Assembly (NCBI GenBank): GCA_016185275.1
Contig: JACPNX010000010.1
Coordinates: 1 to 64,000, forward strand
Length of the DNA: 64,000 nt
Reading direction: 5' to 3'
From: Actinomycetota bacterium
Lineage (GTDB): Bacteria; Actinomycetota; Acidimicrobiia; Acidimicrobiales; Iamiaceae
Position numbers and translations under genes: made by a program. This document shows, piece by piece, positions 43,756 through 52,540 of the stretch. Below the pieces are notes generated by a model. The model saw nothing but the letters and a program-made list of their open reading frames with translations. It was not told the origin of the DNA and did no database searches. Position 1 is the first letter of the stretch. The number at the start of each line of letters is the position of its first letter.

Positions 43756-45057
43756 TCATCGGGCCGCGTCCTGGCGGCGTCTTCGGGGGTCGGTGGCGTC
43801 CTGTTCGCGGCGGGTCTTGTCGGTGTGGTGGGGGGTGCAGAGCCATTGGAGGTTGGCGAGCTTGGTTTGGCCGCCGCGTGACCATGGGTGGTGGTGGTCG
43901 ATGTCGAGCGCCCAGGTGGTGTCGCAGCCCGGTGCGGCGCAGCGGTAGCCGTGTTCTTCGAGGGCGGTGCGTTGGTGGGCGGTGGCCGATCGTCCGAGGT
44001 GGGCGACGTTGACGTCGGCGCCGTGCTTGACGACGGCGGCGAGGAAGGCGCCGGGCAGATGGCGGCGCAGCACGGAGAGGGGGACGGGGCCGATGCCGGC
44101 GATCTCGCACCGTTCGCCGGGTCGCAGTGCGCCGCGCTCGAAGGCGGGCAGGTCGACCACGAAGATGACCTTGGACTCGGGCCGCTTCGACGCCGCTTTG
44201 GGGGCGTCGGCTCCCGGGGCCGGGGCCGGGGCCGCGTCCGGGGCCGGCGCCGGCGAACCGGCCGGCGTGGAGCCTCCGGTGCTGGCGTGCGCGGCTCGCA
44301 GCGCGGCGACGAACCCGTCGTGGGCCATGGCGTCGGGCGAGGCGGGTTGGCCGGCGGCCCGGGCCCGGTGGAACGCCTGGTCGGACCAGGGGCGCAGGAT
44401 GGCGCGGATCTCGGCGCCGGCGTCGACGGTGGTGGTGAGGCGGAGCTGGAACGAGCCGTCGTCGGGGTCGACCCAGGTGCGCAGCGACCGGTTGCGGTGG
44501 ATGCGGGCGTGGCGGGCGTCGGCGTCGCGGTCGACGGCGTGCTTGACCCGCCGGGCGGTCTCTTGGAGTTGGCGGACGCCTTGGTCGCGGGCCTGGCGCA
44601 CCAGGTGTTGTTCGGCTGTGGGGTCGGCGGCGGCGCCGTCGGCCACGGCCACGGCCTTGGGCACCGACAGGGCTCCGGTGGCGACGGCGTCGTCGACATG
44701 GGGCAGGTCGCGTAGCCGCTCGGCAGTGGCGATGGCCTCTTTGGCGGCACGGTCGGTGGTGCCTGCGGTGCGGGCCATCCACGCCGCGGCGCTGGGAAAC
44801 CCGTCGTGGCGCCACCGGTTCGACTCGGCCACCCGGCCCGCGAGGCGCACCTTGGCTCCCTCGGCGAGGCGGGCGATGGCGTCGAAGCGTTCCCAGCCGG
44901 CCGGTGCGTCACCCACAGGCACCACGCGCGGATCGAGCTGGGCGCACACGCTCCGCAACGCCGCCTCGAGCGCGCCGAGCTGCGTCAGCACGGCAGGCCA
45001 AGACGGCGACTCGACGGCCGGCTCGAGCTGCTCGGCAGGTGGAGCAGAAGCGAACAT
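43756..45057 (-). CDS. DUF222/HNH (13E12-type) nuclease-like protein
   Basis: A 433-residue protein. The N-terminal DUF222 region (about 20-260, KVRLAGRVAES, TGTLAERVV absent but KEAIATAERLRDLP present) is helical. An Ala/Pro-rich linker (PAGSPAPAPDAAPAPAPGA) leads to the HNH endonuclease domain: CAAPGCDTTWALDIDHHHPWSRGGQT, LANLQWLCTPHH. This family occurs in many copies in actinobacteria (13E12 repeats) and its function is unsettled. The ATG at 45057 fits a leaderless promoter at 45065-45093; an ATG at 45069 is also in frame. The DNA has unusually many TGG/GTG-rich stretches compared with its neighbours. Confidence 0.85.
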   Translation of the reverse strand: MFASAPPAEQLEPAVESPSWPAVLTQLGALEAALRSVCAQLDPRVVPVGDAPAGWERFDAIARLAEGAKVRLAGRVAESNRWRHDGFPSAAAWMARTAGTTDRAAKEAIATAERLRDLPHVDDAVATGALSVPKAVAVADGAAADPTAEQHLVRQARDQGVRQLQETARRVKHAVDRDADARHARIHRNRSLRTWVDPDDGSFQLRLTTTVDAGAEIRAILRPWSDQAFHRARAAGQPASPDAMAHDGFVAALRAAHASTGGSTPAGSPAPAPDAAPAPAPGADAPKAASKRPESKVIFVVDLPAFERGALRPGERCEIAGIGPVPLSVLRRHLPGAFLAAVVKHGADVNVAHLGRSATAHQRTALEEHGYRCAAPGCDTTWALDIDHHHPWSRGGQTKLANLQWLCTPHHTDKTRREQDATDPRRRRQDAAR

Positions 45058-45064
45058 GCGTGCG

Positions 45065-45093
45065 ACCATACAGCACACGTGACACGGGTGCAA
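45065..45093 (-). promoter_or_regulatory. Promoter of the DUF222/HNH gene
   Basis: Minus-strand TTGCAC (plus 45088-45093) and TATGGT (plus 45065-45070) with a 17-nt spacer. The -10 ends 7 nt before the ATG at 45057, so the transcript should be leaderless. Confidence 0.55.
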
Positions 45094-45280
45094 CCCGTCA
45101 GCCGACCAAGTTCCGACGTCCATCCGGCGGGCGCGACGCGGATCACCGCGACCCTGGGGTGTTGCGTCACGTTCTGTGACGAAACCCTGGAGATCGCGTG
45201 ACCGCCGCCGATGGGACGCGGCAAGGTCGAACCGGTTCCAACCGGCTCGAGCGGACCCGGCGTGGATGGAGCTCCGCAGG

Positions 45281-45310
45281 AACGGCCCCGACAACGATGT
45301 CGGGGCCGTT
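45281..45310. terminator. Isolated 13-bp perfect hairpin
   Basis: AACGGCCCCGACA (45281-45293) and TGTCGGGGCCGTT (45298-45310) around the loop ACGA. It lies in the 397-bp gap between the divergent DUF222/HNH gene and the lipoprotein gene, so it terminates neither of them. The rest of the gap shows only TACCCT and TAGCCT -10-like hexamers (45387-45392 and 45407-45412) before the lipoprotein gene. It could end an unseen small RNA. Confidence 0.5.
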
Positions 45311-45454
45311 GCCGTTGTCCGCGGTGCGCTCGTGCGTGGCGCTCGACGTTGATGAGGCATCGCTTCCGGCAACCCGTGCCGGCGCATACCCTCGGTGCCC
45401 GCGACGTAGCCTCACCGCTGGCGCATGACAGCGGCACAGCGATTGGGGGGTCAC

Positions 45455-47509
45455 ATGGGGCGACGGGCCGTACCCCGTCCATTGGCGATCGCCGTGGTCA
45501 GCGGCATCGCGCTGGTCGCCTGCTCCGGCAGCAACAGCAGCAACAGCAACGGCAACGGCAGCGAGGGGCGCGACGGATCGCCACCGCTGCGCGGAACGAT
45601 CGCGGTGTCAGCCGAGGCACCGCAGCGGTGCGATCCGCTCGGCGGCGGCGAGTGCCTCCTGCCGTTCCCCAACGACTACTTCACCGTCGCCGACCGCACC
45701 ACGGCCACCGGCCGGCGCATCGCCTTCGACCGCGCCTCGATGCCCGCCAACGTCCAAGGCGTGCGCATGGACCCGGCGGAGTGGAACCGCAACGACGGCT
45801 TCTCCCCGGGGTCCGCCGTCGCCGTCCTCGTGCCTGGGCTCGACCTGGCGAGGAGCGCGATCCCGGCATCGACCGACATCGGTGCGTCGCTGCGACGGGA
45901 CGCACCGGTCGTCGTGGTCGACGCCGCGACCGGCAGGCGCACCCCGCTGTGGGGCGAGCTCGACGCCACCAGCGCCGACCCCGCTCGCCGCCTCCTCCTC
46001 GTGCGCCCGGCTCGGGCCCTGGTCGAGGGACATCGCTACGTCGTCGCCCTGCGCGGCCTGCGCACCCGCACCGGGTCGGTCATCTCGGCGCCGCCCGCCT
46101 TCCGTGCCTACCGGGACCGCCTCGACACCCGCGACGGCCGGCTCGAAGCGCGGCGGGCCGCGATGGAGCGGACGTTGTCGGACCTGGCCCGGGCCGGCGT
46201 CGGCCGGAACGACCTGTACCTCGCGTGGGACTTCACGGTGGCCAGTGGTCGCTCGCTCTCGGAACGGGTGCTGGCCATGCGCGACGACGCCTTCCGGCGG
46301 CTGGGCGACCGTGCCCCCCGGTTCACGGTGACCGCGGTCCAACCCGGGTCCGGGTCGGTGCTGCGCACGGTGAAGGGCACCGTCGAGGTCCCCAAGTACC
46401 TCACCGGCGACGGCGCTCCCGGGTCGGTGCTCGACAACGGCGCCGGACCGGGCGACCCGCCGATTCCCCGGGCGAACGGGACGTTCCGGGCCCGCTTCAC
46501 CTGCTCGATCCCGGCCTCGGCCGTGCGCGCGGGCGTAGCGCAGCCCACGCGCCTGGCCCTCTACGGCCACGGCCTGCTGGGCTCGGCCGACGAGGTGCTC
46601 GGCGCAGGAGCGGTCTTCGGCTCGGCCAGCAACACCACCTTCTGCGCGACCGACTGGATCGGCATGGCCGCGGAGGACATCCCGGTCGCCGCCGGCATCC
46701 TCGCCGAGCTCGGCCGGTTCCGGACCCTGCCCGATCGCCTCCAGCAGGCGATGATCAACTTCTTGTACCTCGGGCGGGTCATGAAGCGCACCGACGGCTT
46801 CGGGTCCGATCGCAGCTTCCAGGATGCGAGCGGGCGCTCGCTGCTGGGCACCGACCTCACCTTCGTCGGGCTCAGCCAGGGCGGGATCATCGGTGGCGCA
46901 CTCAGCGCCATCGCGCAGGACTGGCGCCGGGCCCTGCTCGGTGTGCCGGCGATGAACTACTCGACGCTGCTCAACCGCAGCATCGACTTCGACCAGTTCG
47001 CCGCCATCCTGAACCCGGCGTACCCCGACCCGGTGACCCGGCAACTCGGGCTGCTGCTGGTGCAGATGCTGTGGGACCGGGGCGAGAACGACGGCTACGC
47101 CCAGCACCTCACCTCCGACCCCTACCGCCAGACCCCGACCAAGCAGGTGCTCGTGTTCGAGGCGTTCGGCGACCACCAGGTGGCGAACGTGGCCACCGAG
47201 GTGATGGCCCGCACGATCGGCGCCCGCCTCCGGACTCCGGCGCTGGCTTCCGGCCGGTCCCGCGACCGCCAGCCGCTGTGGGGCATCGCCCCGGCGGGAC
47301 GCCTCCCCGCAGCCGGCCGGTCCTATCTGGTGCTGTGGGACTTCGGGACGCCCGCGCCCCCGCCGGACAACCGGCCGAACCGGGCCGGCGAGGACCCCCA
47401 CGGCGCCGGGCGGGACGATCCCGACGTGCTCAGAATGACGGCCGCCTTCCTGAGTGAGGGCCGCCTGATCGACGTGTGCCGGGGAGCCCCGTGCCGGAGC
47501 GCCCCCTGA
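45455..47509 (+). CDS. Lipoprotein with alpha/beta-hydrolase-like core
   Basis: A 684-residue secreted lipoprotein. The signal peptide ends in the lipobox VAC (IAVVSGIALVACSGS), followed by a Ser/Asn/Gly-rich linker. The N-terminal half (CDPLGGGECLLPFPNDYFTV) recurs in large secreted proteins of marine and soil bacteria. The C-terminal half has LYGHGLLGSADE (oxyanion region) and FVGLSQGGIIGG with a GxSxG nucleophile serine, then FEAFGDHQVAN, which offers Asp and His. Esterase or lipase activity is likely but unproven. The ATG at 45455 is chosen because GGGGGG precedes it by 6 nt; an ATG at 45425 is in frame. Confidence 0.75.
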   Translation: MGRRAVPRPLAIAVVSGIALVACSGSNSSNSNGNGSEGRDGSPPLRGTIAVSAEAPQRCDPLGGGECLLPFPNDYFTVADRTTATGRRIAFDRASMPANVQGVRMDPAEWNRNDGFSPGSAVAVLVPGLDLARSAIPASTDIGASLRRDAPVVVVDAATGRRTPLWGELDATSADPARRLLLVRPARALVEGHRYVVALRGLRTRTGSVISAPPAFRAYRDRLDTRDGRLEARRAAMERTLSDLARAGVGRNDLYLAWDFTVASGRSLSERVLAMRDDAFRRLGDRAPRFTVTAVQPGSGSVLRTVKGTVEVPKYLTGDGAPGSVLDNGAGPGDPPIPRANGTFRARFTCSIPASAVRAGVAQPTRLALYGHGLLGSADEVLGAGAVFGSASNTTFCATDWIGMAAEDIPVAAGILAELGRFRTLPDRLQQAMINFLYLGRVMKRTDGFGSDRSFQDASGRSLLGTDLTFVGLSQGGIIGGALSAIAQDWRRALLGVPAMNYSTLLNRSIDFDQFAAILNPAYPDPVTRQLGLLLVQMLWDRGENDGYAQHLTSDPYRQTPTKQVLVFEAFGDHQVANVATEVMARTIGARLRTPALASGRSRDRQPLWGIAPAGRLPAAGRSYLVLWDFGTPAPPPDNRPNRAGEDPHGAGRDDPDVLRMTAAFLSEGRLIDVCRGAPCRSAP

Positions 47510-47518
47510 TCCGCGACG

Positions 47519-48529
47519 CTACGCGGCCTTCAGGCGGGCGAGCACGGCCGACCAGCGATCCGGGTCGGCGTCGTAGGGCGCGTAGAAGGACAGCCGGTCC
47601 ACCACGTCGCCGAAGCGACCGGCGAGCCCGTCGGCCACCTCGGCCACCGTGCCCACGACCGCGAAGGTGTGCAGCACCTCGTCGTCGATGAGATCGCCCA
47701 TCTCCTTCCAGCGGCCCTGCTTCGACAGCGCGTTGAGCTCCGCGTGCAGGCTGTCCCAGCCGTGGTGCTCGAGGACGGGGACGTAGTTCGGCGTCGACGC
47801 GTAGAACGCGATCTGCTCACGGACGCGGCGGGCCGGGTCGGCGCGCTGCTCGGCGTCGTCGCCGAGCACCACAAAGGCCGGAAAGGAGATCTCGAAGTCC
47901 GCCCGGGAGCGGCCCGCGGCGGCCAGGCCCCGCTCGAGCGCGGGCACCGTGACCTCCCGCAGGTACGACTCGGTGGTGAAGCCGTGGCACAGGAAGCCGT
48001 CGGCCACCTCGCCCGCGACCTCCGTCATGCGGGCGCCGACGCCGGCCAGGAAGATCCGAGCGTTGCCGTGCGGGTTCGGGCCGGGGTTGAAGAAGGGCGT
48101 CATGAGGGTGTGCGTGTAGAAGTCGCCCCGGAAGTCGAGCTTGGTGCCGTCGTTCCAGCACGCCCAGATCGCCCGGATGGCCAGGATGAGCTCGCGCATG
48201 CGCGGCGCCGGGTGGTCCCACGGCATCGAGAAGCGCTTGGTGATGTGTGCCTTGATCTGGGAGCCCAGACCCAGCATGAACCGGCCGCCACTGAACGCCT
48301 GCAGATCCCAGGCGATCTGCGCAAGGGTCATCGGGTTGCGGGCGAAGGCGACGGCGATGCCGGTGCCGAGCTCGAGCCGCTCGGTGTGGTCGGCCGCGAG
48401 GAGGAGCGGGAAGAACGGGTCGTGGCTCGTCTCGGCGGACCACACGCCGTCGTAGCCGGCGGCCTCCGCCCGGGCGGCCGCGTCACCGGCACCGCGCAGA
48501 TCCCCACCCAGGCCACCGTCCACGCGCAT
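47519..48529 (-). CDS. LLM-class F420-dependent oxidoreductase
   Basis: A 336-residue TIM-barrel oxidoreductase of the luciferase-like superfamily. MRVDGGLGGDL, then RLELGTGIAVAFARNPMTLAQIAWDLQAFSGGRFMLGLGSQ is typical of F420-dependent members in actinobacteria (TIGR03617-like). NARIFLAGVGARMTEVAGEVADGF is the second signature. The substrate is unknown. TAGGTT lies 8 nt upstream of the ATG. Confidence 0.9.
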   Translation of the reverse strand: MRVDGGLGGDLRGAGDAAARAEAAGYDGVWSAETSHDPFFPLLLAADHTERLELGTGIAVAFARNPMTLAQIAWDLQAFSGGRFMLGLGSQIKAHITKRFSMPWDHPAPRMRELILAIRAIWACWNDGTKLDFRGDFYTHTLMTPFFNPGPNPHGNARIFLAGVGARMTEVAGEVADGFLCHGFTTESYLREVTVPALERGLAAAGRSRADFEISFPAFVVLGDDAEQRADPARRVREQIAFYASTPNYVPVLEHHGWDSLHAELNALSKQGRWKEMGDLIDDEVLHTFAVVGTVAEVADGLAGRFGDVVDRLSFYAPYDADPDRWSAVLARLKAA

Positions 48530-48537
48530 GGCGGCCG

Positions 48538-48543
48538 AACCTA
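48538..48543 (-). promoter_or_regulatory. Candidate -10 of the LLM oxidoreductase gene
   Basis: Minus-strand TAGGTT, 8 nt before the ATG. Its first three bases are the TAG stop of the glycosyltransferase gene (48541-48543), as at murJ/pspA. Confidence 0.35.
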
Positions 48544-50385
48544 GCCCCGATCGGGCGGCGGACGGTCGGAGCCGGCCGGATCGGGCCCGAGGTCGGCGAG
48601 GAGCTTGTCGACCCGGCGTCGCAACTCCGCGACCTCGTCGGTGAGGCGCTGCTCGGCGTCGACGACGATGGACCCGGTGATGGTGTCCTGTTCGAGGGCG
48701 CCGTCGATCCGCGTTCGCTCCTCGCCGAGCGCGAGCTCGAGCCGGTGCAGCGACGCGGCGACGTCGGCCACGTGGACCTCGTGGAGCGCATGCACCTCGT
48801 GGACCTCCGCGGCCACCTCGTCGACACGGTTGGCGTGCTCGGGCAGCGCGTCGCCGAAGGCGTTCAGCTTCTGTCCCAGGAGCGCCACGCGGGTCGACAG
48901 CTCGGACAGCGCGGCCACGAGGTGGGCGGCGATCTCGTCGTGGTGGCGGTCCCGGTTCCGCAGGAGCCGGTCGACGGCGCGGCGCGCCCCGGCGGGCAGG
49001 CGATCGGCGACACGGCCCCGCTCGACCGCCGCGCGCGCGGCGTCGAGCTCGGGCAGGGCCTGCTGGCTGCGGACGTCGGGGCGCAGCGGCCGGTTGCGGA
49101 AGGCCAGCTCCTCGGGCAGGTCGGTCATGTCGGCCTCCTCGGGCTCGGGCAGCAACGCGTCGGGGACACCGGCCTGCGCGGGCCCGAGGTGCGCGATCCA
49201 GCGCCGGAGCTCCGCCGCCCCCGTCGGATCGGTGGGCGCGCTGGGGAACTGGCGCTGCAGGACGGCCGACTCGTCCCAGACGCGGCGGTGGTAGCGGGCG
49301 AGGTGCTCGCCCGCCGGCACCTCGAGCAGCCAGTCGAGGAACGCCGTGCCACCGTCCTCGGCGAACGGCCCGGGCGGCAGGAGCGCCGCAGGCGCGTGCC
49401 CGGGTTCACCGGAGCGCTCGATATCCGCCTCGGCGTCGAGCAGCGCCTGGCGGTAGAGGCGCCTGGCCCGGCGATCGACGCGCAGACCGGATGCGGTCGC
49501 GGCGAAGGCATAGGGGATGGAGCGGTCGCCGTCGGCGTCGAGGCTCCGCAGCTGGTCGAGGTACCGGCGGCACAACCGGGCCACGGCGGGCTCGTCGCGC
49601 AGTTCGAGCCGGGGCCGGTCGCCCATGAACCGGCTGAGCGACCACGGCGCCGCATCGGTGAGCCCCGAGTAGTGGAAGCAGCGGGCCGGGCGGCCGCCCA
49701 CCAGCAGGCGTTCGCCGTCCCACGACGTGGCTCGCTCGTGGAGGTTCCAGTACGCGACGTCGTAGGTGGGGTCACGGACGATGTGGTGCTCGAAGTAGGC
49801 GGGCGCGAGGTCGAGCCAACGCTGGTCCGCGAGGAGACCCTCCGCGGGCTCGTTGATGCAGTGCCGAGCGAGCTGCGCGGCCCACCAGTCGAGGAACCCG
49901 CGACCCGTGCGGCCCACGGCCACGAGACCACCGTTGAACGCGCCCGAGCGCAACATCGTGAAGGCGTCGGGGAGCCGGCCGTCGTCGGGCACCGGTTCGA
50001 GGGTGTGCGGGCACAGCACGAGACCGTGCCGGCGGGCGAGGTCGCCGAGCTCGGTCATCGGGGCGAGGACTTCGACGTCAGCGTCGAGGTAGACGGCCGC
50101 GTCGGCGTGTTCGAGCGCGTGGCGCAACGCCCAGGGCTTGAGCGCGCAGGCCAGCTCGCCCGGGTCGTACATGGCGGCCATGCGCAACCGTTCGTCGCTG
50201 GGCAGCCCCGCGCCGGAGGGGGAGATCACCTCGACCGACCGATGCGTCCAGCGCGGCGCCGTGCCGGCCTCGGGATCGACGACGAGGATCGTGAAGCGCG
50301 AGCCGGGGTGCTGGTCGAGCCAGGTGCGCGCGACGAGGCGCGCGAACGGCACGTAACCCCGCGTGACGACGGTGCACCCGACCAT
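48541..50385 (-). CDS. Glycosyltransferase-like protein with C-terminal coiled coil
   Basis: A 614-residue protein. The N-terminal 250 residues look like a nucleotide-sugar transferase of the GT-A type: FTILVVDPEAG, AAVYLDADVEVLAPM (DxD motif), FNGGLVAVGRTGRGFLDWW, and the HIVRDPTYDVAYWNLHER region. The central part (about 270-420) is unassigned. The C-terminal 150 residues are helical and charged, a probable coiled coil (AEVHEVHALHEVHVADVAASLHRLE). No signal peptide. Start ATG at 50385. It follows PAC2 on the same strand. Target not predictable. Confidence 0.75.
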   Translation of the reverse strand: MVGCTVVTRGYVPFARLVARTWLDQHPGSRFTILVVDPEAGTAPRWTHRSVEVISPSGAGLPSDERLRMAAMYDPGELACALKPWALRHALEHADAAVYLDADVEVLAPMTELGDLARRHGLVLCPHTLEPVPDDGRLPDAFTMLRSGAFNGGLVAVGRTGRGFLDWWAAQLARHCINEPAEGLLADQRWLDLAPAYFEHHIVRDPTYDVAYWNLHERATSWDGERLLVGGRPARCFHYSGLTDAAPWSLSRFMGDRPRLELRDEPAVARLCRRYLDQLRSLDADGDRSIPYAFAATASGLRVDRRARRLYRQALLDAEADIERSGEPGHAPAALLPPGPFAEDGGTAFLDWLLEVPAGEHLARYHRRVWDESAVLQRQFPSAPTDPTGAAELRRWIAHLGPAQAGVPDALLPEPEEADMTDLPEELAFRNRPLRPDVRSQQALPELDAARAAVERGRVADRLPAGARRAVDRLLRNRDRHHDEIAAHLVAALSELSTRVALLGQKLNAFGDALPEHANRVDEVAAEVHEVHALHEVHVADVAASLHRLELALGEERTRIDGALEQDTITGSIVVDAEQRLTDEVAELRRRVDKLLADLGPDPAGSDRPPPDRG

Positions 50386-50391
50386 CGTCCG

Positions 50392-50457
50392 GCCGCCGCT
50401 CACCGCTCGCCCTCGCTCACCGCTCACCGGTCGCCGCCGCTCACCGCTCGCCCTCGC
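50392..50457. repeat. 25-nt direct duplication at the PAC2/glycosyltransferase junction
   Basis: A 25-nt sequence beginning GCCGCCGCTCACCGCTCG occurs at 50392-50416 and again at 50433-50457, 41 nt apart. The second copy contains the PAC2 stop codon and last codons, so the first looks like a tandem duplicate of the gene end. Confidence 0.8.
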
Positions 50458-51298
50458 CACGCAGGAAGCGCTCGACCTCCGCGGCGAGCTCGTCGCCCGA
50501 GGGCAGCGGGCCGACGCCCGTGGCACTGTCGGCCTGCTGCTCGAGCAGCTCGATCATCGCCTTGTGCTCGGGGTTGCGGGCCACTGCTTCGTCGAGTCGG
50601 GCCTCGGTGTTGCGCGCTTCCACCTCGAGGTCGCCCGACGGCAGGGCCAGGCCCGACACCGTGGCGAGCGCCTCGAGCAGGGCGAGGCTCGCCGCGGGGT
50701 AGCCCGCAGCCGACGTGTAGTGCGGCACCTGCGCCCACAGCCCGAGCGCGTCCATGCCCCGGTCGCCGGCGAAGCGCTCGAGGACGGCCTGGATGCCGGC
50801 CGGCACGTCGAGCGTGCCGCGACCGAACGTCCAACGGTGTGCGAGCTCGGGCTTCGCCGCCGTGATCGACAGCAGCGCCTGGCGCGTATGAGGGACCGCG
50901 GCCGGATAGGCGCCGAGGTGGACGAGCATGCGCGTGTCCAGCTCCTGGGCGATGTCGAGCACCGCGATGGCGAAGGCCCGCCACGAGTGGTCGGGCTCCG
51001 CGCCCACGAGCAGCAGCAGGTCCCGGCCGTTCAGGTCGCGCGCCGCGCGCAGCTCGATGCCCGGCCAGGCGAGGCGCTCCGAGACCCCGTCGACGATGCT
51101 CAGCACCGGCCGCCGGGCGCGGTGGTCGAGCAGCTCGTCCGAGTCGAACGTGGCGACCGGCTCCGTGTCGAGGCCACCCAGAAGCGTCCCGGCGGCCCCG
51201 GCGGCCGCGAAGCCGGCGTCGATCCAACCCTCCATGGCGACGACGAGGACCGGCTCCCGCAGCGGCCGGTGGTCCGCGCGCTCGTAGCCGGCGCTCAT
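50441..51298 (-). CDS. PAC2 family protein
   Basis: A 285-residue protein of the PAC2 (proteasome assembly chaperone-like) family found in actinobacteria. MSAGYERADHRPLREPVLVVAMEGWIDAGFAAAGA is the N-terminal signature; LLLLVGAEPDHSWRAF and LGAYPAAVPHTRQ follow. The C-terminus is helical and acidic. The family has been found beside F420-linked and proteasome genes in other genomes, but its role is not settled. The upstream APH gene stop lies 16 nt away. Confidence 0.85.
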   Translation of the reverse strand: MSAGYERADHRPLREPVLVVAMEGWIDAGFAAAGAAGTLLGGLDTEPVATFDSDELLDHRARRPVLSIVDGVSERLAWPGIELRAARDLNGRDLLLLVGAEPDHSWRAFAIAVLDIAQELDTRMLVHLGAYPAAVPHTRQALLSITAAKPELAHRWTFGRGTLDVPAGIQAVLERFAGDRGMDALGLWAQVPHYTSAAGYPAASLALLEALATVSGLALPSGDLEVEARNTEARLDEAVARNPEHKAMIELLEQQADSATGVGPLPSGDELAAEVERFLRGEGER

Positions 51299-51314
51299 CG
51301 CCACCCCGTCGATC

Positions 51315-52361
51315 TCATGGTGCGCTGGCCGCCATGCGGTCGGTGGCGTCCAGCGCAGCCGCCGCCAGCATCTCGACCTGTTGCGCGAACAGCTCGTGTC
51401 CCGTCGCACCGGCGCCCATGGCGCCGTGGGCGTAGCGGGCGTACACCCCCTCGAGAATGCAGGCGAGCTTCCAGTAGCCGAAGGCGACGTAGTAGTCGAT
51501 GCCCGACAGGTCGCGCCCGGTGCGCTGCGCGTACCGGGCCAGCAGATCGGCGCGGCGGGGGAACCCGTCGAGGATCGTGGCCGCGCCCGGAAGAGCCGAC
51601 TCGCCACCCGGTTCGGCCCAGTAGACGAGCAGCAGACCGACGTCGGCGAGGGGATCGCCGAGCGTGCACAGCTCCCAGTCCAGAACGGCCCGCACCTCGC
51701 CGTCGGAGCCGACGATGCAGTTGTCCAGCCGGAAGTCGCCGTGGACGAGCGCCGCGGGGCCCTGCTCGGGGAGCGCCGCGTTGAGACGGGCGTGGACCTC
51801 GTCGACGTCGGGCACGTCGCGCTGCTTCGACTGCTCGAACTGGCTGTACCAACGCTTCAGCTGCCGGGCGATGTAGCCCTCTCTGCGACCCAGGTCGCCG
51901 AGGCTGACGTCGTCGGGCGCCACGGCGTGGATGGCGGCGAGGGTGTCGACGAGGCCCTCGCCGGCCCGCCGCCTCGCGTCGGGGGTGAGTGCCTCGGCCT
52001 CGGCTGCCCCCCGCAGCACCAGACCGTCGACGTAGGCCATCACGTAGAAGGGCGCACCGTTGACCGCCAGGTCGTCACAGAAGCCGAGGGCGGGTGGCAC
52101 CGGAACGGCGGTCGGACCGAGCGCGGAGATGATCCGGTGCTCGCGGCTCATGTCGTGCGCGGTGGCCAGCACGTGGCCCAGCGGTGGGCGGCGCAGCACG
52201 AACCGCTGCCCCGCCGCGTCGGCGACGAGGAAGGTGAGGTTCGACCGCCCGCCGGCGATCAACTCGAAGGTGAGCGGGGGGGCCGCACCGGGCACGTTCG
52301 TCGCGAACCATTCGGTCCCCGCGGCGACGTCGACGCCCTCCACCTCGCGCTCCGCAGCCAC
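51315..52361 (-). CDS. APH-type phosphotransferase, ACAD10-like
   Basis: A 348-residue kinase-fold protein of the aminoglycoside phosphotransferase family. FELIAGGRSNLTFLVADAAGQRFVLRRPP is the N-lobe nucleotide region; LVHGDFRLDNCIV is the catalytic loop (HGDxxxxN), and VLDWELCTLGDPLADVG carries the metal-binding aspartate. This group is typically linked to acyl-CoA dehydrogenase genes; none is adjacent. The GTG at 52361 is preferred because CCTCCTT (AAGGAGG on the minus strand) lies about 6 nt upstream. Confidence 0.88.
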   Translation of the reverse strand: MAAEREVEGVDVAAGTEWFATNVPGAAPPLTFELIAGGRSNLTFLVADAAGQRFVLRRPPLGHVLATAHDMSREHRIISALGPTAVPVPPALGFCDDLAVNGAPFYVMAYVDGLVLRGAAEAEALTPDARRRAGEGLVDTLAAIHAVAPDDVSLGDLGRREGYIARQLKRWYSQFEQSKQRDVPDVDEVHARLNAALPEQGPAALVHGDFRLDNCIVGSDGEVRAVLDWELCTLGDPLADVGLLLVYWAEPGGESALPGAATILDGFPRRADLLARYAQRTGRDLSGIDYYVAFGYWKLACILEGVYARYAHGAMGAGATGHELFAQQVEMLAAAALDATDRMAASAP

Positions 52362-52441
52362 CCTGCCTCCTTGCCGGGACGGACATCCCCTCGACCGGGG
52401 ACCCACCGTAGTGGCGTGCCGCTCGACGGCCCGGCGCCGTG

Positions 52442-52477
52442 CCTCCGCTGCGGCCTTCGCTGCGGCCTTCGCTGCGC
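52442..52477. repeat. 12-nt tandem repeat upstream of ybbN
   Basis: Three copies of CCTTCGCTGCGG (the first with one change, the third with a changed last base), in the divergent gap between the APH and YbbN genes. Confidence 0.7.
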
Positions 52478-52540
52478 CCGCGGGGGCGGGACCGGATGGG
52501 GCCGCGTGGGGCCGGGATCGCCCGCTGCCAGACTGCTCCC

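Noticed and set aside
43756..45057. Insertion sequence or homing intron
   Set aside because: The HNH gene has no terminal inverted repeats or target duplication in the flanking sequence; it is a standard DUF222/HNH gene.
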